Source: Fibrobacterales bacterium Fibro_02
GTDB taxonomy: Bacteria > Fibrobacterota > Fibrobacteria > Fibrobacterales > Fibrobacteraceae
Direction: 5' to 3'
Length of the DNA: 37,663 nucleotides
NCBI GenBank assembly: GCA_001603905.1
Contig: LVAE01000035.1
Span: forward strand, 1 to 37,663
Shown here: positions 1 to 8,943 of the stretch, piece after piece
Layout: every line of letters begins with the position of its first letter
Numbering within the stretch: position 1 is the first letter of the stretch
Position numbers and translations under genes: made by a program
The notes under the pieces: model-generated
Told to the model about the DNA's origin: nothing
Seen by the model: only the letters and a program-made list of their open reading frames with translations
The model's database searches: none

Positions 1-255
1 TTCCCGCTGATTGCAGGAACAAAAACGGCAAGACGCCTCGCCGCCTTTATCACCATTTTCTGCTGGGCAATCCTCCCGCTCCCCGTCGTTCAGGGGTACT
101 ACCCTATGCTGTTCCTTTATATCACGGGAGCAGCCTTTACCCCGATTCTTGCAGCCATACTCGTATTTGCGCACAAGAGAAACTACCGACGCGCCCAAAA
201 ACTCGTGAAGGTCGCGATGTTTGCCGGCCTCGTCGCACTCGTCGTCAGCTGTTAG
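1..255 (+). CDS. 3' end of UbiA-like prenyltransferase (partial)
   Basis: An open frame enters from the left edge and stops with TAG at 253-255, giving the last 84 residues. It is strongly hydrophobic with three candidate membrane segments (around residues 15-30, 33-50 and 70-84). The opening GTKTARRLA and the basic RRAQKLVKVAM before the last helix resemble the end of UbiA-family prenyltransferases, such as geranylgeranylglycerol-phosphate synthases, which move isoprenoid chains onto acceptors within the membrane. The Asp-rich catalytic motifs would lie upstream of the window, so the substrate cannot be judged. It converges on folC, whose stop is 26 bp away. A hairpin with arms at 257-265 and 289-297 lies between the two genes and may end both transcripts. 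Confidence 0.5.
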   Translation, partial: FPLIAGTKTARRLAAFITIFCWAILPLPVVQGYYPMLFLYITGAAFTPILAAILVFAHKRNYRRAQKLVKVAMFAGLVALVVSC

Positions 256-280
256 GCTGACGAACGGTTAGCTACATCCA

Positions 281-1609
281 TTAGCGGTGTTCGTTAGTAG
301 TCGGATTCAGCCCGCGGAAAAAGGCCAAACCGTCAAAATCATTTTTCAAGGCCTGTACCGTTTCGCCTATCATATAGAGGCTCCCCGTCACCAGCACGGG
401 GACATCTTTATTTTCGGCAGATGCAGTCTCTGCGACTCGATCTAAAAATTCGCGGCTGAGTTCGCCTTCGCTAGCCACTTTCAATCCAAGGCCTGTCAGC
501 AAACCACGCAAATCATCCAGTTCCCGGAATCGCGGATACGGAGTCTTGGTGATATGCCAATGGCTCACGTGCGGGGCCATGAGCTTTAACATTTCCCCCA
601 CGTCCTTGTCCTTAAGCGCACCGAAAACGCAGTGGAATTTGACCCCGGGATAATACTCCGCCAATGTTTCTACCAGGCGCTTGACCGCATGGGAATTGTG
701 CGCCCCGTCAAGAATATAGCGGACACACCCCGAGGCATCCGTCAATTTCTGCATGCGCCCTGCCCACGAACGAGTTTTTAGAGTCAAAAGGGCGAGCGAG
801 TCGTTATAAGCGCAACGGCCGCTCCCGTTTATGAAGCGTTCCGCAGCAGCCAAAGAAAGGCTTGCATTCTCGATATAATGATGTCCCAAGTTCGGGAGTT
901 CGATATCGTCGCGGATTTCCGGGACAATACAGTCGGCATTGTGCGAGGTGGCAAACTGACGTGCTTCGGCAAGCAGGCTTTCAGAAAGTCCCCCAACAAT
1001 AAAAGTCTTCCGGATTATTTCGCTCTTCGAGCCCGCCACGACGCTCTGTTCAGAAGCATCTACAACGGCCATCTTTTCCTTAAGAATGGCACTTTCGGTA
1101 GGTCCCAAAACCTCGGTATGTTCAAGTCCAATACTCGTAAGTACGACAAAATCGCCACAGGCCACCGCAGTACTGTCGAGGCGGCCGCCCATTCCCGCTT
1201 CCATGGCGACCACATCTACGCCCTGTTCCGCGTAGTAGAGGAACGACACCAAGGTCAGCACTTCAAAAAAAGTCGGCTCAACTTCAGCCTTTGCGGCAGC
1301 ATCGCGCACGCAGAGCAACAGGCGATCCAAATCTTCATCGCTGATGGGCGCATCGTTGACGCGGATGCGTTCACGGAGACTGACCAGGTGCGGGCTCGTA
1401 AAAAGGCCGGTCTTGAATCCGTGAGCCTGCAGAATGCCCGACAGATAATAACTCGTGGAGCCCTTGCCGTTCGTACCGACAATGTGAATGGTCTTGAACT
1501 TGGCTTGCGGATTTCCGAGGATTTCGCAAAGTTTTCTTGTTGATTCAAGCCCCGGCACCATACCGAACATAAGCCGAGAATTCAGATAATCCATACCGAA
1601 AGATTGCAT
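281..1609 (-). CDS. folC: Bifunctional folylpolyglutamate synthase/dihydrofolate synthase FolC
   Basis: This 442-residue cytoplasmic ligase adds glutamate to folates, and in many bacteria also makes dihydrofolate from dihydropteroate. The Mur-ligase P-loop GTNGKGS is at about residues 45-51. It is followed by the family's TSPHL and ERIRVN motifs (about 71-88). The Mur-like central domain contains MEAGMGGRLDSTA, and the C-terminal domain has DGAHN. The length is normal for FolC. The start used is an ATG at 1609, four bases after a TACTTTTG promoter-like box and with no Shine-Dalgarno sequence, so the mRNA may be leaderless. A second ATG five codons later (1594) is an alternative. It is divergent from the nuclease gene at 1653. 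Confidence 0.93.
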   Translation of the reverse strand: MQSFGMDYLNSRLMFGMVPGLESTRKLCEILGNPQAKFKTIHIVGTNGKGSTSYYLSGILQAHGFKTGLFTSPHLVSLRERIRVNDAPISDEDLDRLLLCVRDAAAKAEVEPTFFEVLTLVSFLYYAEQGVDVVAMEAGMGGRLDSTAVACGDFVVLTSIGLEHTEVLGPTESAILKEKMAVVDASEQSVVAGSKSEIIRKTFIVGGLSESLLAEARQFATSHNADCIVPEIRDDIELPNLGHHYIENASLSLAAAERFINGSGRCAYNDSLALLTLKTRSWAGRMQKLTDASGCVRYILDGAHNSHAVKRLVETLAEYYPGVKFHCVFGALKDKDVGEMLKLMAPHVSHWHITKTPYPRFRELDDLRGLLTGLGLKVASEGELSREFLDRVAETASAENKDVPVLVTGSLYMIGETVQALKNDFDGLAFFRGLNPTTNEHR

Positions 1610-1613
1610 GCGA

Positions 1614-1642
1614 CAAAAGTAGAAATTAACTAAATTAGCAAA
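1614..1642 (-). promoter_or_regulatory. Predicted folC promoter, Bacteroidetes-like
   Basis: On the minus strand TTTG (1642-1639) and TACTTTTG (1621-1614) are 17 bp apart. This fits the -33 TTTG / -7 TAnnTTTG pattern described for Bacteroidetes promoters. Only TCGC lies between the box and the folC ATG, so transcription would start at or next to the start codon. Confidence 0.5.
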
Positions 1643-1652
1643 GAGGGTTTAT

Positions 1653-2378
1653 ATGAAAAGAATTGGTACATTACTGCTTTTGGCGGTTTTTATCGCTATT
1701 GCCTGGTCACGCGTCGATCCCGAAGAAGCTCCGCACCACTACAACTACAAGCAGGCTTCGCAGCAGATGCGTCGCATTTACTATGGCGACCTACAAGAAA
1801 CCCTTTACTGCGGCTGCCACTACCAAGACAAAAAACACGTCGATTTTTCCTCCTGCGATTTTGCACCGCGCGACAATCCGAAGCGCAAGAGCTTTAAGCG
1901 GGCCCAGTCTATCGAATGGGAACACATGGTAACCGCCCACAATATGGGACAGCATCTCCCCTGCTGGCGCGAAGGCGGACGCAAGAACTGCAGCGCGAAC
2001 GACACGACCTTTAAGCTGATGGAAGGCGACCTACACAACCTCTACCCCGCCATTGGCGAGGTGAACGGCGACCGCAACAACTTTATGTATAGCCAGTGGA
2101 CCAACGACCCGGAGCCTATGTACGGTAATTGCAAGACGATTGTCGATTTCAAGCTCAAGAAGGCCCAGCCCCGTGAAGAAGCCCGCGGAATCATTGCACG
2201 CGCCTACTTTTACATGGAAAAGACCTACGGCGTTAATTTGTCCAAACAGGACCGTAAACTGTTCGAAGCCTGGGACAAGATGTACCCCGTAACCGAGAAA
2301 GAATGCGAGCGCGACCGCCGCATTTTCAAGGTGCAAGGGGACCACAACCCGTTCGTGTACGAAAAATGCAAGCAATAA
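1653..2378 (+). CDS. Secreted endonuclease I family nuclease
   Basis: The 241-residue product begins with a signal peptide (about residues 1-19, ending AIAWS), so it acts in the periplasm or outside the cell. The core EWEHMVTAHNMG at about residues 89-100 matches the catalytic motif of the endonuclease I (EndA/Vvn) beta-beta-alpha-metal family, whose histidine activates water and which cuts DNA and RNA non-specifically. The later GDLHNLYPAIGEVNGDRNN block is the second conserved segment, carrying the metal-binding Asn. Several cysteines (CGC, SSC, LPC, KNC, GNC) suggest disulfides, as in Vvn. GAGGG seven bases before the ATG is a fair ribosome binding site. The gene stands alone and is divergent from folC. 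Nutrient scavenging from released DNA is a plausible role but is inferred. Confidence 0.88.
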   Translation: MKRIGTLLLLAVFIAIAWSRVDPEEAPHHYNYKQASQQMRRIYYGDLQETLYCGCHYQDKKHVDFSSCDFAPRDNPKRKSFKRAQSIEWEHMVTAHNMGQHLPCWREGGRKNCSANDTTFKLMEGDLHNLYPAIGEVNGDRNNFMYSQWTNDPEPMYGNCKTIVDFKLKKAQPREEARGIIARAYFYMEKTYGVNLSKQDRKLFEAWDKMYPVTEKECERDRRIFKVQGDHNPFVYEKCKQ

Positions 2379-2522
2379 TTAATCTTTTTTAATTGGGGCA
2401 TTACAACATCCATAGCCCAAGACCTGCGTATTCGCCTTCATTTTTCATTTTTAATTCTTCATTCTTCGTTTTCCTAATATCCACCCCTCTTTTTTATATA
2501 TATATTTACATTAGAGGTCTGT

Positions 2523-5500
2523 ATGAATAAAGCCCTGTTTCTTTTTATTGTCTTTTTTGCGATTTCGGCGTTCGCCCAGGTGGAATTTCCCATGGGCTCC
2601 AAGATTGTCAATGTCACTAAAGATCCCTATTTTGCAAAGGGTGACGGCAAGAACGATGACACCGAAGCCATTCAGAAAGCTCTGAACGACCATCCCGACG
2701 GCGACTACATTATCTACCTTCCGCACGGCATTTACAAGATTACCGACGGTCTTGTCTGGCCCACCACCAAAAAAGAGGAATCGTCCAGCAGAAGGACCAT
2801 TTTGCAGGGACAGAGCATGGGCGGAACAATTATCCAGCTCGCCGACAGTACCTACGGTTTCGACAATCCCGATTTTCCCAAGGCACTCATTTTTACAGGC
2901 GAAGGCCCCTCTCCCAAATACAGAAACGCCATCCGCGACCTCACCCTGCGCACCGGCAAGGCGAACCCCGGCGCCATCGGTATTCAGTTTAACGCGTCTA
3001 ACCAGGGCACCATCAACAACGTGAAGGTTTATTCCGGTGACTCCACGGGTGTTTACGGCATCGACCTCGGCTTTACCGAGGGAATCGGTCCCCTGCTTTT
3101 GAAGAACGTAGAAGTCCGCGGATTCAATGTCGGCGTCTATGCCAAGGGTGAAAACGGGGTCGCAACCCTGGAACACGTGACACTGGGCGGGCAACGCAAA
3201 TACGGACTTGAAAACGAAAATATGAACCTGTCCGTGCGCTCGTTGCGTTTCAAGGGATACACTCCCGCCGTATTCAACCACGGTGAATCCGCCATCATGA
3301 GCCTGGTCGACGGCCAGCTCGAATTCGACAACGACAAGAAGAAAGTCAAGCCGACCACCGCTATCGTCAACGAGAGCCACCTGTTCGCAAGATCCATGAA
3401 GGTCTCGCGCTACAAGACCATGATCCAATCCAAGAAAAAGGGCTATAACGAAGAAATGATCCAAGGCGAGATCATCGAATTCGCTACGCAAGAAACTCAC
3501 CAGCTCTGCCACAGCCCGAAACAGTCCATGAGACTCGCCGTTGCAGAAACGCCGAACTACCCGGAGCAGAAAGCCGACAACTGGATTACGATCGCAGGCG
3601 ACTACGGTGGAAAATCGAATACGGGTGCCGACGATTCCAAGGCCATTCAAGAAGCGATTGACGACGGTGCAGAAACGATCTATTTCCCGCCCGGCGGCCG
3701 CTGGACCATTAACCGCGATATCTACATCCGCAACCGTGTCCGCAGGATTTTGGGTATCGAAGGACGCATTGACGGCAAGGGCAAGTTCATCATCGAAAGC
3801 GGAGCTTTCGGCGAACTCACGATTGAACGTTTCTCGGAATTCGGAAGCGGCATTATCCTGAAATCCAAGCGCAACCTGTTGCTCAAGAACATGATGGTAC
3901 GCGCCCTTGAGACCGACGAACTCGGTGGAGGCGATGTCTTCCTGGAAGACGTGACCATCGGGACCATCCAGCTAAACTACCAGAAGCTCTGGGGCCGTCA
4001 GGTGACCATGATGGGCGACACCAAGGGGCCCAAGATTACGAATAACGGTGGAGACATTTGGATTCTCGGTCTCACCGCCAAGAAGGGCAACACGATTCTC
4101 CAGAACTTCAACAAGGCGAACGCCGAACTCATCGGTGTCGAGATTGTCGCAAGCGACAAGGCGAAAGACCGCCCCATGTTCATCAACGACAATTCCGGAC
4201 TTTCGATTATGGGTCTCCGCGAAACCCTCACCCGCGGAAACGCCTACCAGAAAATCGTCGAAGAATCGAGAAAGGCATCCGCCATCAAGTCGCTCTACAG
4301 CACGGACCTGTTAAAGACGCCTAACGGAGGCACGCTCCTTCCGCTTTTCGTCGGATACGCCCCCAAGCAAGGCGCCAACGAAAAGCCTATCGCAAAGATT
4401 CCACACGAAATGCTTATCGTGCAACCCGACCTGCTCCGCATCAAGGGTAGCATCGAAGACGACGGACGTGGCGACGGACTCTGCGAAGACCCCGTTCGCT
4501 GGAAAAAGGGACTGGGCCCCGGCAAGGTCGTTTTCTCCGACAGTATGGCCTACGAAACGGACGTGTCGTTTACCGCGAGCGGCCGCTACAACATCATCTT
4601 TACTGGCGATGACGGCTACCAGACCGGTTCCGACACAGGCAAAGTCTACGTATTCGACAAACGCTACACCACGCTCGACAACACGGGCGACGGTCTCCCC
4701 AGCGGACGCGGTGCCGCCACCTGGATTTCGGAATTCGACAACTACAGCCCGCACAACTCCGACCCGGAATTCCATATTGCAAACGTTACGGGCGGCAATG
4801 CAGGCAAGCTCTACCTGCGCTTTGACCTTTCCGCACTTCCGGGCCCACTCTTCGATGCGGCCCTGAAACTGGAATTCAACCAGGACTCCGTCAAGAAGCC
4901 GATTCAGCTCAACATTTTCGGATTGAAGGAAAACTCCAAGGAAATGAACTTCGGCGACCAGAAACTCGGCGTCGACTGGGCGGACTTCGAACTTACTTGG
5001 GAAAACGCACCGGCGAACATTCCGCAGGCAGGCGGCCAATTCAACATCCGCAAGAATTCGGGTGGTGGCGTCGACACCAAGTACGCAGACTTCCTGGGCA
5101 TCATCACGCTAAATCCGAAGGCCCCGCTGGGCGCATTCCTGCGCACCCCCTCGCTCACGGAATTCTTCAAGCGCAAGCATACCTCTAACCTGTACACGCT
5201 GATTTTGACGGCGGTCGACCAAGGAGAGACCATCCTCCCTTCTGCCGCGGCAGGCAAGGAATTCGCCCCGTCGCTTTACGTCGGCTACTTCGACAACACG
5301 CGTTCCGTCGGTGGCGAGGCCATGGACGGCGGCTACACGCTTTCGAAGGTGAACATCGACATCTACAGTCTCGAATGTAATTTCGACCTGACCGTGGGTT
5401 ACCCGCAGTTCGTGCAAATCGAAATCGTGAACGAATTCGGCAAGCGCATGCTGACCGTTGCGGCACGCGACTTGGCAGGCGAAAAGAAAACCAACTTTAA

Positions 5501-5594
5501 ATTCAAGGCGATGGCATTCCCGACCGGCAAATACGTGCTGCGAGTCATTGGCGAAGCCTTTACCGCCGAACAATCTTTCTACATCTTGAACTAG
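2523..5594 (+). CDS. Secreted multidomain beta-helix protein (pectate_lyase_3/GH55-like) with PKD-like and DNRLRE-like domains
   Basis: A 1023-residue exported protein with a signal peptide at residues 1-18 (…AISAFA). It holds two pectate-lyase-3 type beta-helix modules. The first opens with GDGKNDDTEAIQKAL (40-54) and the second with GADDSKAIQEAIDDG (about 367-381). This double-helix layout is that of GH55 exo-beta-1,3-glucanases and related polysaccharide enzymes. About 620-715 resembles a PKD/REJ-like fold (DDGRGDG, W, GPGKVVFSD, then the TGDDG end). About 717-905 looks like a DNRLRE module (YLRFDLSALPG, TWENAPA). The last 80 residues form a small beta-rich tail that might be a sorting or anchoring signal. 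The substrate is not determined and I did not identify catalytic acids. A lipoprotein gene follows by 9 bp, so the two are probably cotranscribed. Confidence 0.82.
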   Translation: MNKALFLFIVFFAISAFAQVEFPMGSKIVNVTKDPYFAKGDGKNDDTEAIQKALNDHPDGDYIIYLPHGIYKITDGLVWPTTKKEESSSRRTILQGQSMGGTIIQLADSTYGFDNPDFPKALIFTGEGPSPKYRNAIRDLTLRTGKANPGAIGIQFNASNQGTINNVKVYSGDSTGVYGIDLGFTEGIGPLLLKNVEVRGFNVGVYAKGENGVATLEHVTLGGQRKYGLENENMNLSVRSLRFKGYTPAVFNHGESAIMSLVDGQLEFDNDKKKVKPTTAIVNESHLFARSMKVSRYKTMIQSKKKGYNEEMIQGEIIEFATQETHQLCHSPKQSMRLAVAETPNYPEQKADNWITIAGDYGGKSNTGADDSKAIQEAIDDGAETIYFPPGGRWTINRDIYIRNRVRRILGIEGRIDGKGKFIIESGAFGELTIERFSEFGSGIILKSKRNLLLKNMMVRALETDELGGGDVFLEDVTIGTIQLNYQKLWGRQVTMMGDTKGPKITNNGGDIWILGLTAKKGNTILQNFNKANAELIGVEIVASDKAKDRPMFINDNSGLSIMGLRETLTRGNAYQKIVEESRKASAIKSLYSTDLLKTPNGGTLLPLFVGYAPKQGANEKPIAKIPHEMLIVQPDLLRIKGSIEDDGRGDGLCEDPVRWKKGLGPGKVVFSDSMAYETDVSFTASGRYNIIFTGDDGYQTGSDTGKVYVFDKRYTTLDNTGDGLPSGRGAATWISEFDNYSPHNSDPEFHIANVTGGNAGKLYLRFDLSALPGPLFDAALKLEFNQDSVKKPIQLNIFGLKENSKEMNFGDQKLGVDWADFELTWENAPANIPQAGGQFNIRKNSGGGVDTKYADFLGIITLNPKAPLGAFLRTPSLTEFFKRKHTSNLYTLILTAVDQGETILPSAAAGKEFAPSLYVGYFDNTRSVGGEAMDGGYTLSKVNIDIYSLECNFDLTVGYPQFVQIEIVNEFGKRMLTVAARDLAGEKKTNFKFKAMAFPTGKYVLRVIGEAFTAEQSFYILN

Positions 5595-5603
5595 GAGCGA
5601 ACC

Positions 5604-7325
5604 ATGAAAATCAGTCACATTTTCCCACTCGGTTTCGTCATTTCCAGCCTCGCCCTCTTTGCGGCTTGCGGAGATGATTCCAGTTCTTCGGCCAGCGACG
5701 AAAGCAGTTCGTCAGTAGCTTCCTTTAGGTCCAGCAGTTCGCTCTCGACCCGCGCCGACATTGACTACAAGGACACCCTGAAACTCGGCGACACCGTCCG
5801 CGTTTACATTGAACTTTTCGATGGCGACAGTTCCAAGATGGACGAAAGTGAAATCTATATCGACAGCGCCACCAACAGCATTCCCCTGTACCTGGGTGAA
5901 TTCTCCAAGGGTAGCCGCGTCAAGGTTTACGCCTACACGTCGGACATCGACGAAGACCGCATCCGCATCAAGAATGAATTCGGCGACTACATGCCTGCAT
6001 TAACCGCCGTTCCGAAGAATGAATCCGGCAAGGATTCCATCTACGGGAATTACCTTGCAGCAAGCCTCGGTTCCGACACAAGCGGCACCTTCAAGGATTC
6101 CAACCAGTTCGTCATCTTTAGCGACAACCACTATTATCTCGAAATCGGCGGAGCGTTCAACAACGAATCCAGCCTGCGTCTCAAGGTAACCGTCGATACC
6201 GCCTACTACAAATACACGGGCGACGAAGAAAACATCTCGATGAAGATGAGTGACACCCTGCGTGGCATTATCGACATCGACAACAGCCCCGAAGAGATTT
6301 CCATTGAATTCTCGGCAACCGAAGGTTATAGCATTAACCTGAAGACAACGGGCAAAAACATTGTACAATACAAATTAACTAGCAACGATTCCCTACTCGG
6401 CAAGTTTGCAAGCAACATTGACACGATGCTCGTCACCAAGGATTCCACCCGCTGGAACCTCAAGGTCTCTGCAGAATCGTTCTCCAATTTCTTGACCGGT
6501 CCCTACGCCTTCTTCGAGGCAACGACCAAGGCTCGCGAGCTGGAACAGGGCGAATACTTCTCGAAGCCGGATTCCATCCCTTATCCGGGCGAAGCCTATC
6601 TGCGTACACGTCCCAAGGACGATCCTAACAAGGCCATCTACAAGTACAACCTGCGTCAGGAACAATTCGTCTGGATTGGCGACTACAAGAAAGGCGACTC
6701 CGTTCTCGTGAAGCACTGGATTGCGAACTACAGCGATGATGGATTCACAAGTCCGGTCACCTACGAAATCTTGGACAAGAACCAGAAAGTTCAGGGAACC
6801 ATCAGTAGCACCTACGGTGGCGCATTTGTGGTCAAGGGCGACATGCCCGAAGGCCCCTACTACCTGCACTATCTCCGTCTGAATTCCGATCCGCTCGACC
6901 AAGTTTATGACAGTCTGCGCTACGTGCTGCAGCTCTACACCATGGTTCAGCAACCGGGCCTTCTCAAGACCCTCGAATTCTACAACAGCGAAACGGACAA
7001 CACCTACAACAAGACGACCCTTTCTGCAGGCGACACCATCCGTTTCAGCAGCATTGAATTTATGATGGAACCCGTCAAGGAAACCGGATGGAAAATCATC
7101 GGGTCTGACATTACCTGGTTCGTGCCCTGTGAATCATTAGCCTTCATGAACAACAGCAGTAACTACAAGGTGGAAAGCTGCGACAGCGAACAGGAAATTT
7201 CTTCGGATTACCTGGTTACTCAAGATGCAGGCATCGGTGAAACGGCGACTCTCATCGCCCAAAGCGTCGCAGACCCCGCCAAGCGAGACACGCTGAAAAT
7301 TTCGATTATCGCCAAGGCGAATTAA
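5604..7325 (+). CDS. Large lipoprotein with Ser-rich linker, function unknown
   Basis: The 573-residue product starts with a lipoprotein signal (LFAAC, lipidated Cys at 22). A stretch of Ser, Asp and Glu (about residues 23-49), typical of Fibrobacter surface lipoproteins, follows. The rest has no family I recognise. It appears all-beta, with repeated acidic/aromatic segments suggesting several Ig-like sandwiches, the last at about 460-573 with two Cys that may pair. It begins 9 bp after the beta-helix gene with AGGAGCG as ribosome binding site, so it is probably cotranslated with it and may be a binding or anchoring partner at the cell surface (inferred). Its stop is only 7 bp from the convergent antitoxin gene. 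Confidence 0.75.
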   Translation: MKISHIFPLGFVISSLALFAACGDDSSSSASDESSSSVASFRSSSSLSTRADIDYKDTLKLGDTVRVYIELFDGDSSKMDESEIYIDSATNSIPLYLGEFSKGSRVKVYAYTSDIDEDRIRIKNEFGDYMPALTAVPKNESGKDSIYGNYLAASLGSDTSGTFKDSNQFVIFSDNHYYLEIGGAFNNESSLRLKVTVDTAYYKYTGDEENISMKMSDTLRGIIDIDNSPEEISIEFSATEGYSINLKTTGKNIVQYKLTSNDSLLGKFASNIDTMLVTKDSTRWNLKVSAESFSNFLTGPYAFFEATTKARELEQGEYFSKPDSIPYPGEAYLRTRPKDDPNKAIYKYNLRQEQFVWIGDYKKGDSVLVKHWIANYSDDGFTSPVTYEILDKNQKVQGTISSTYGGAFVVKGDMPEGPYYLHYLRLNSDPLDQVYDSLRYVLQLYTMVQQPGLLKTLEFYNSETDNTYNKTTLSAGDTIRFSSIEFMMEPVKETGWKIIGSDITWFVPCESLAFMNNSSNYKVESCDSEQEISSDYLVTQDAGIGETATLIAQSVADPAKRDTLKISIIAKAN

Positions 7326-7332
7326 AAGCGAA

Positions 7333-7533
7333 TTAATCTTCCCAGATCTGGTTCGGAAGCTTACCGATATCACGGAAGTCTAAAAGTCCCGCCGAAGGAG
7401 CATTTACGCTCACGAGGCGGGCCAAGGGCTTGCCCGCACGCTCGATAACAATTTCCTCGTCCTTGATTGAAACCTGATTCAAGAGCGAGCCGAAATTCTG
7501 GCGGACTTCCATGGCAGAAACTACTTTAGACAT
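7333..7533 (-). CDS. Phd/YefM-type antitoxin, orphan
   Basis: A 66-residue protein whose N-terminal VVSAMEVRQNFGSLL is the DNA-binding start of Phd/YefM antitoxins. ERAGKPLARLVSV (about residues 31-43) is the usual central strand. The C-terminal tail (LLDFRDIGKLPNQIWED) would be the toxin-binding part. In the family these proteins repress their own promoter and neutralise a Doc, YoeB or PIN toxin. No toxin gene adjoins it: the next gene downstream is the convergent lipoprotein and upstream is divergent xseA, only 25 bp away. It may be a solitary remnant, act in trans, or regulate xseA through the shared promoter region. Confidence 0.85.
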   Translation of the reverse strand: MSKVVSAMEVRQNFGSLLNQVSIKDEEIVIERAGKPLARLVSVNAPSAGLLDFRDIGKLPNQIWED

Positions 7534-7546
7534 ACCCTAAAAATAG

Positions 7547-7555
7547 TATATTCTG
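7547..7555 (+). promoter_or_regulatory. Predicted -7 box of xseA
   Basis: TATATTCTG ends three bases before the xseA ATG and there is no Shine-Dalgarno sequence. It resembles TAnnTTTG with one inserted base. This 25-bp gap also serves the divergent antitoxin, so the two promoters must overlap and an antitoxin bound to its own operator would probably cover the xseA start. Confidence 0.35.
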
Positions 7556-7558
7556 CGT

Positions 7559-8857
7559 ATGGAAACCGAAAACAAGTCCTATACCGTCACGCAATACATG
7601 AGGGCCCTGAAGCAGAAGGTGGAATCTACCCCTGCCGTTTGGGTGCGTGGCGTAATTACCCAGATTAACGAGAAGGCTCGCGTCGTCTATCTGAGCATTG
7701 CGGACTTTGAAGAAGGGAACGTGAACCCGCTTGCGACGGTTCCCCTGTACTGTTATTCGGCAAAATTCGCGGCCATTCGAGCCAAGGTCGAGAATTACCC
7801 GCAGCCCTTCACGCTCAAGGAACAGCTCAAGGTCAGCTTTTTAATCAAGGCGGACCTCTACATTCCTTACGGCAAGCTGCAGGCACAGATTCTGGACATC
7901 GACCCCGTTTACACGCTCGGCGAACTTGCACTTACTAAAAGCGCCATCCTAAAGAGGCTCGCGCTTGAAGGCCTGCTCGAAAAGAACAAGGCATTGACTC
8001 TCGCCGATGTTCCGATACGCGTGGGACTTATTACCGGCGAAGGGACCGCAGCCTATAAGGATTTCACCACCAAGCTCGCGGAATCGCCTTTCGCCTTCAA
8101 GGTGAAAACCGCCTACGCCAAGATGCAGGGCGCAGACACCGAGCCGACCGTACTTGCGGCCCTCGAGGAACTCGCCAAGGATTCGGAGCTGGACGTGGTT
8201 TGCATTATCCGCGGTGGCGGAAGCAAGACCGATTTGAACTTTTTCGATAGCGAAGCCTTGTGCCGCGCCGTCGCAAACTTTCCGCTCCCCGTTTTCACCG
8301 GAATCGGGCACGAAATTGACCGCAGCCTGTTGGACGAAGTCGCCTACCAGTCCTGCATTACGCCAACCGATACCGCGAAACGCCTGATTGACCGCGTTGC
8401 GGACAGCTGGAACAGGATGCTTTCGCTAGCGCAAAACATTGCGTTACAGACAAAAGAAACACTTGTCACGGTCAACCGCGACCTGACCAACAAGGGAAAC
8501 CGTCTGCAACAAAAGGTGAACGCCCTGATTCAAAAAGAAGCGATGAAACTTTCGCTGTACAAGGGCAACCTGCAGAAGGACCTGCAGTTTATCTTTAGAG
8601 GCGAACGCGAACGCATCGCCCGCGACACCGAAGGTCTGCACCAGGGTTCCCGCAAGATTCTGGACCTTGAAAAATCAAAATTCAACCTCATTGAACTCCG
8701 CGTGAAAAGCGCCGATCCCGAAACAACCCTTTCGAAAGGCTACACGCTTACGCTTGACGCCAACGGCAAGTTCGTTCGCAACAAGAACCAGCTCAAGCCA
8801 GGCGACACGCTGACCACAAGGTTCAAAGACGGCTGCGTACAGTCAATCGTGAAATAA
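7559..8857 (+). CDS. xseA: Exodeoxyribonuclease VII large subunit XseA
   Basis: The 432-residue protein has the XseA layout. An N-terminal OB-fold spans about residues 7-110 (VWVRGVITQI… is its first strand). The catalytic domain covers about 125-340, with the family blocks VGLITGEGTAAYKDF, IIRGGGSKTDL and PVFTGIGHEIDRSLLDEVA. A coiled helical region lies at about 290-390, and the C-terminal segment has the conserved LSKGYTLT. With the small subunit XseB it degrades single-stranded DNA in both directions to oligonucleotides in DNA repair. No xseB is adjacent. The start is close behind the promoter-like box at 7547-7555. Confidence 0.95.
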   Translation: METENKSYTVTQYMRALKQKVESTPAVWVRGVITQINEKARVVYLSIADFEEGNVNPLATVPLYCYSAKFAAIRAKVENYPQPFTLKEQLKVSFLIKADLYIPYGKLQAQILDIDPVYTLGELALTKSAILKRLALEGLLEKNKALTLADVPIRVGLITGEGTAAYKDFTTKLAESPFAFKVKTAYAKMQGADTEPTVLAALEELAKDSELDVVCIIRGGGSKTDLNFFDSEALCRAVANFPLPVFTGIGHEIDRSLLDEVAYQSCITPTDTAKRLIDRVADSWNRMLSLAQNIALQTKETLVTVNRDLTNKGNRLQQKVNALIQKEAMKLSLYKGNLQKDLQFIFRGERERIARDTEGLHQGSRKILDLEKSKFNLIELRVKSADPETTLSKGYTLTLDANGKFVRNKNQLKPGDTLTTRFKDGCVQSIVK

Positions 8858-8868
8858 AATGGATCCCG

Positions 8869-8937
8869 TTCGGGTTTTCAACCCTCCAGGATGACAGAAT
8901 AAGTCATTCTGGAGCCTCCGGCGACGGAATCCAGCAC
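8869..8937. repeat. Intergenic palindromic repeat
   Basis: Between two convergent genes is a 12-bp stem (8884-8895 with 8903-8914, one G-T pair, 7-base loop). It is followed by a tail GGAATCCAGCAC. The tail and the GTCATYCT block recur inside the radical SAM gene at 14142-14180, which marks this as one copy of a dispersed repeat. The stem could also act as a bidirectional terminator. Confidence 0.6.
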
Positions 8938-8943
8938 CGACAT

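Noticed and set aside
878..1543. 221-residue plus-strand open frame
   Set aside because: Shadow of folC, no recognisable features.
2511..3650. 379-residue minus-strand open frame
   Set aside because: Antisense to the signal peptide and first beta-helix of the secreted protein; no start site.
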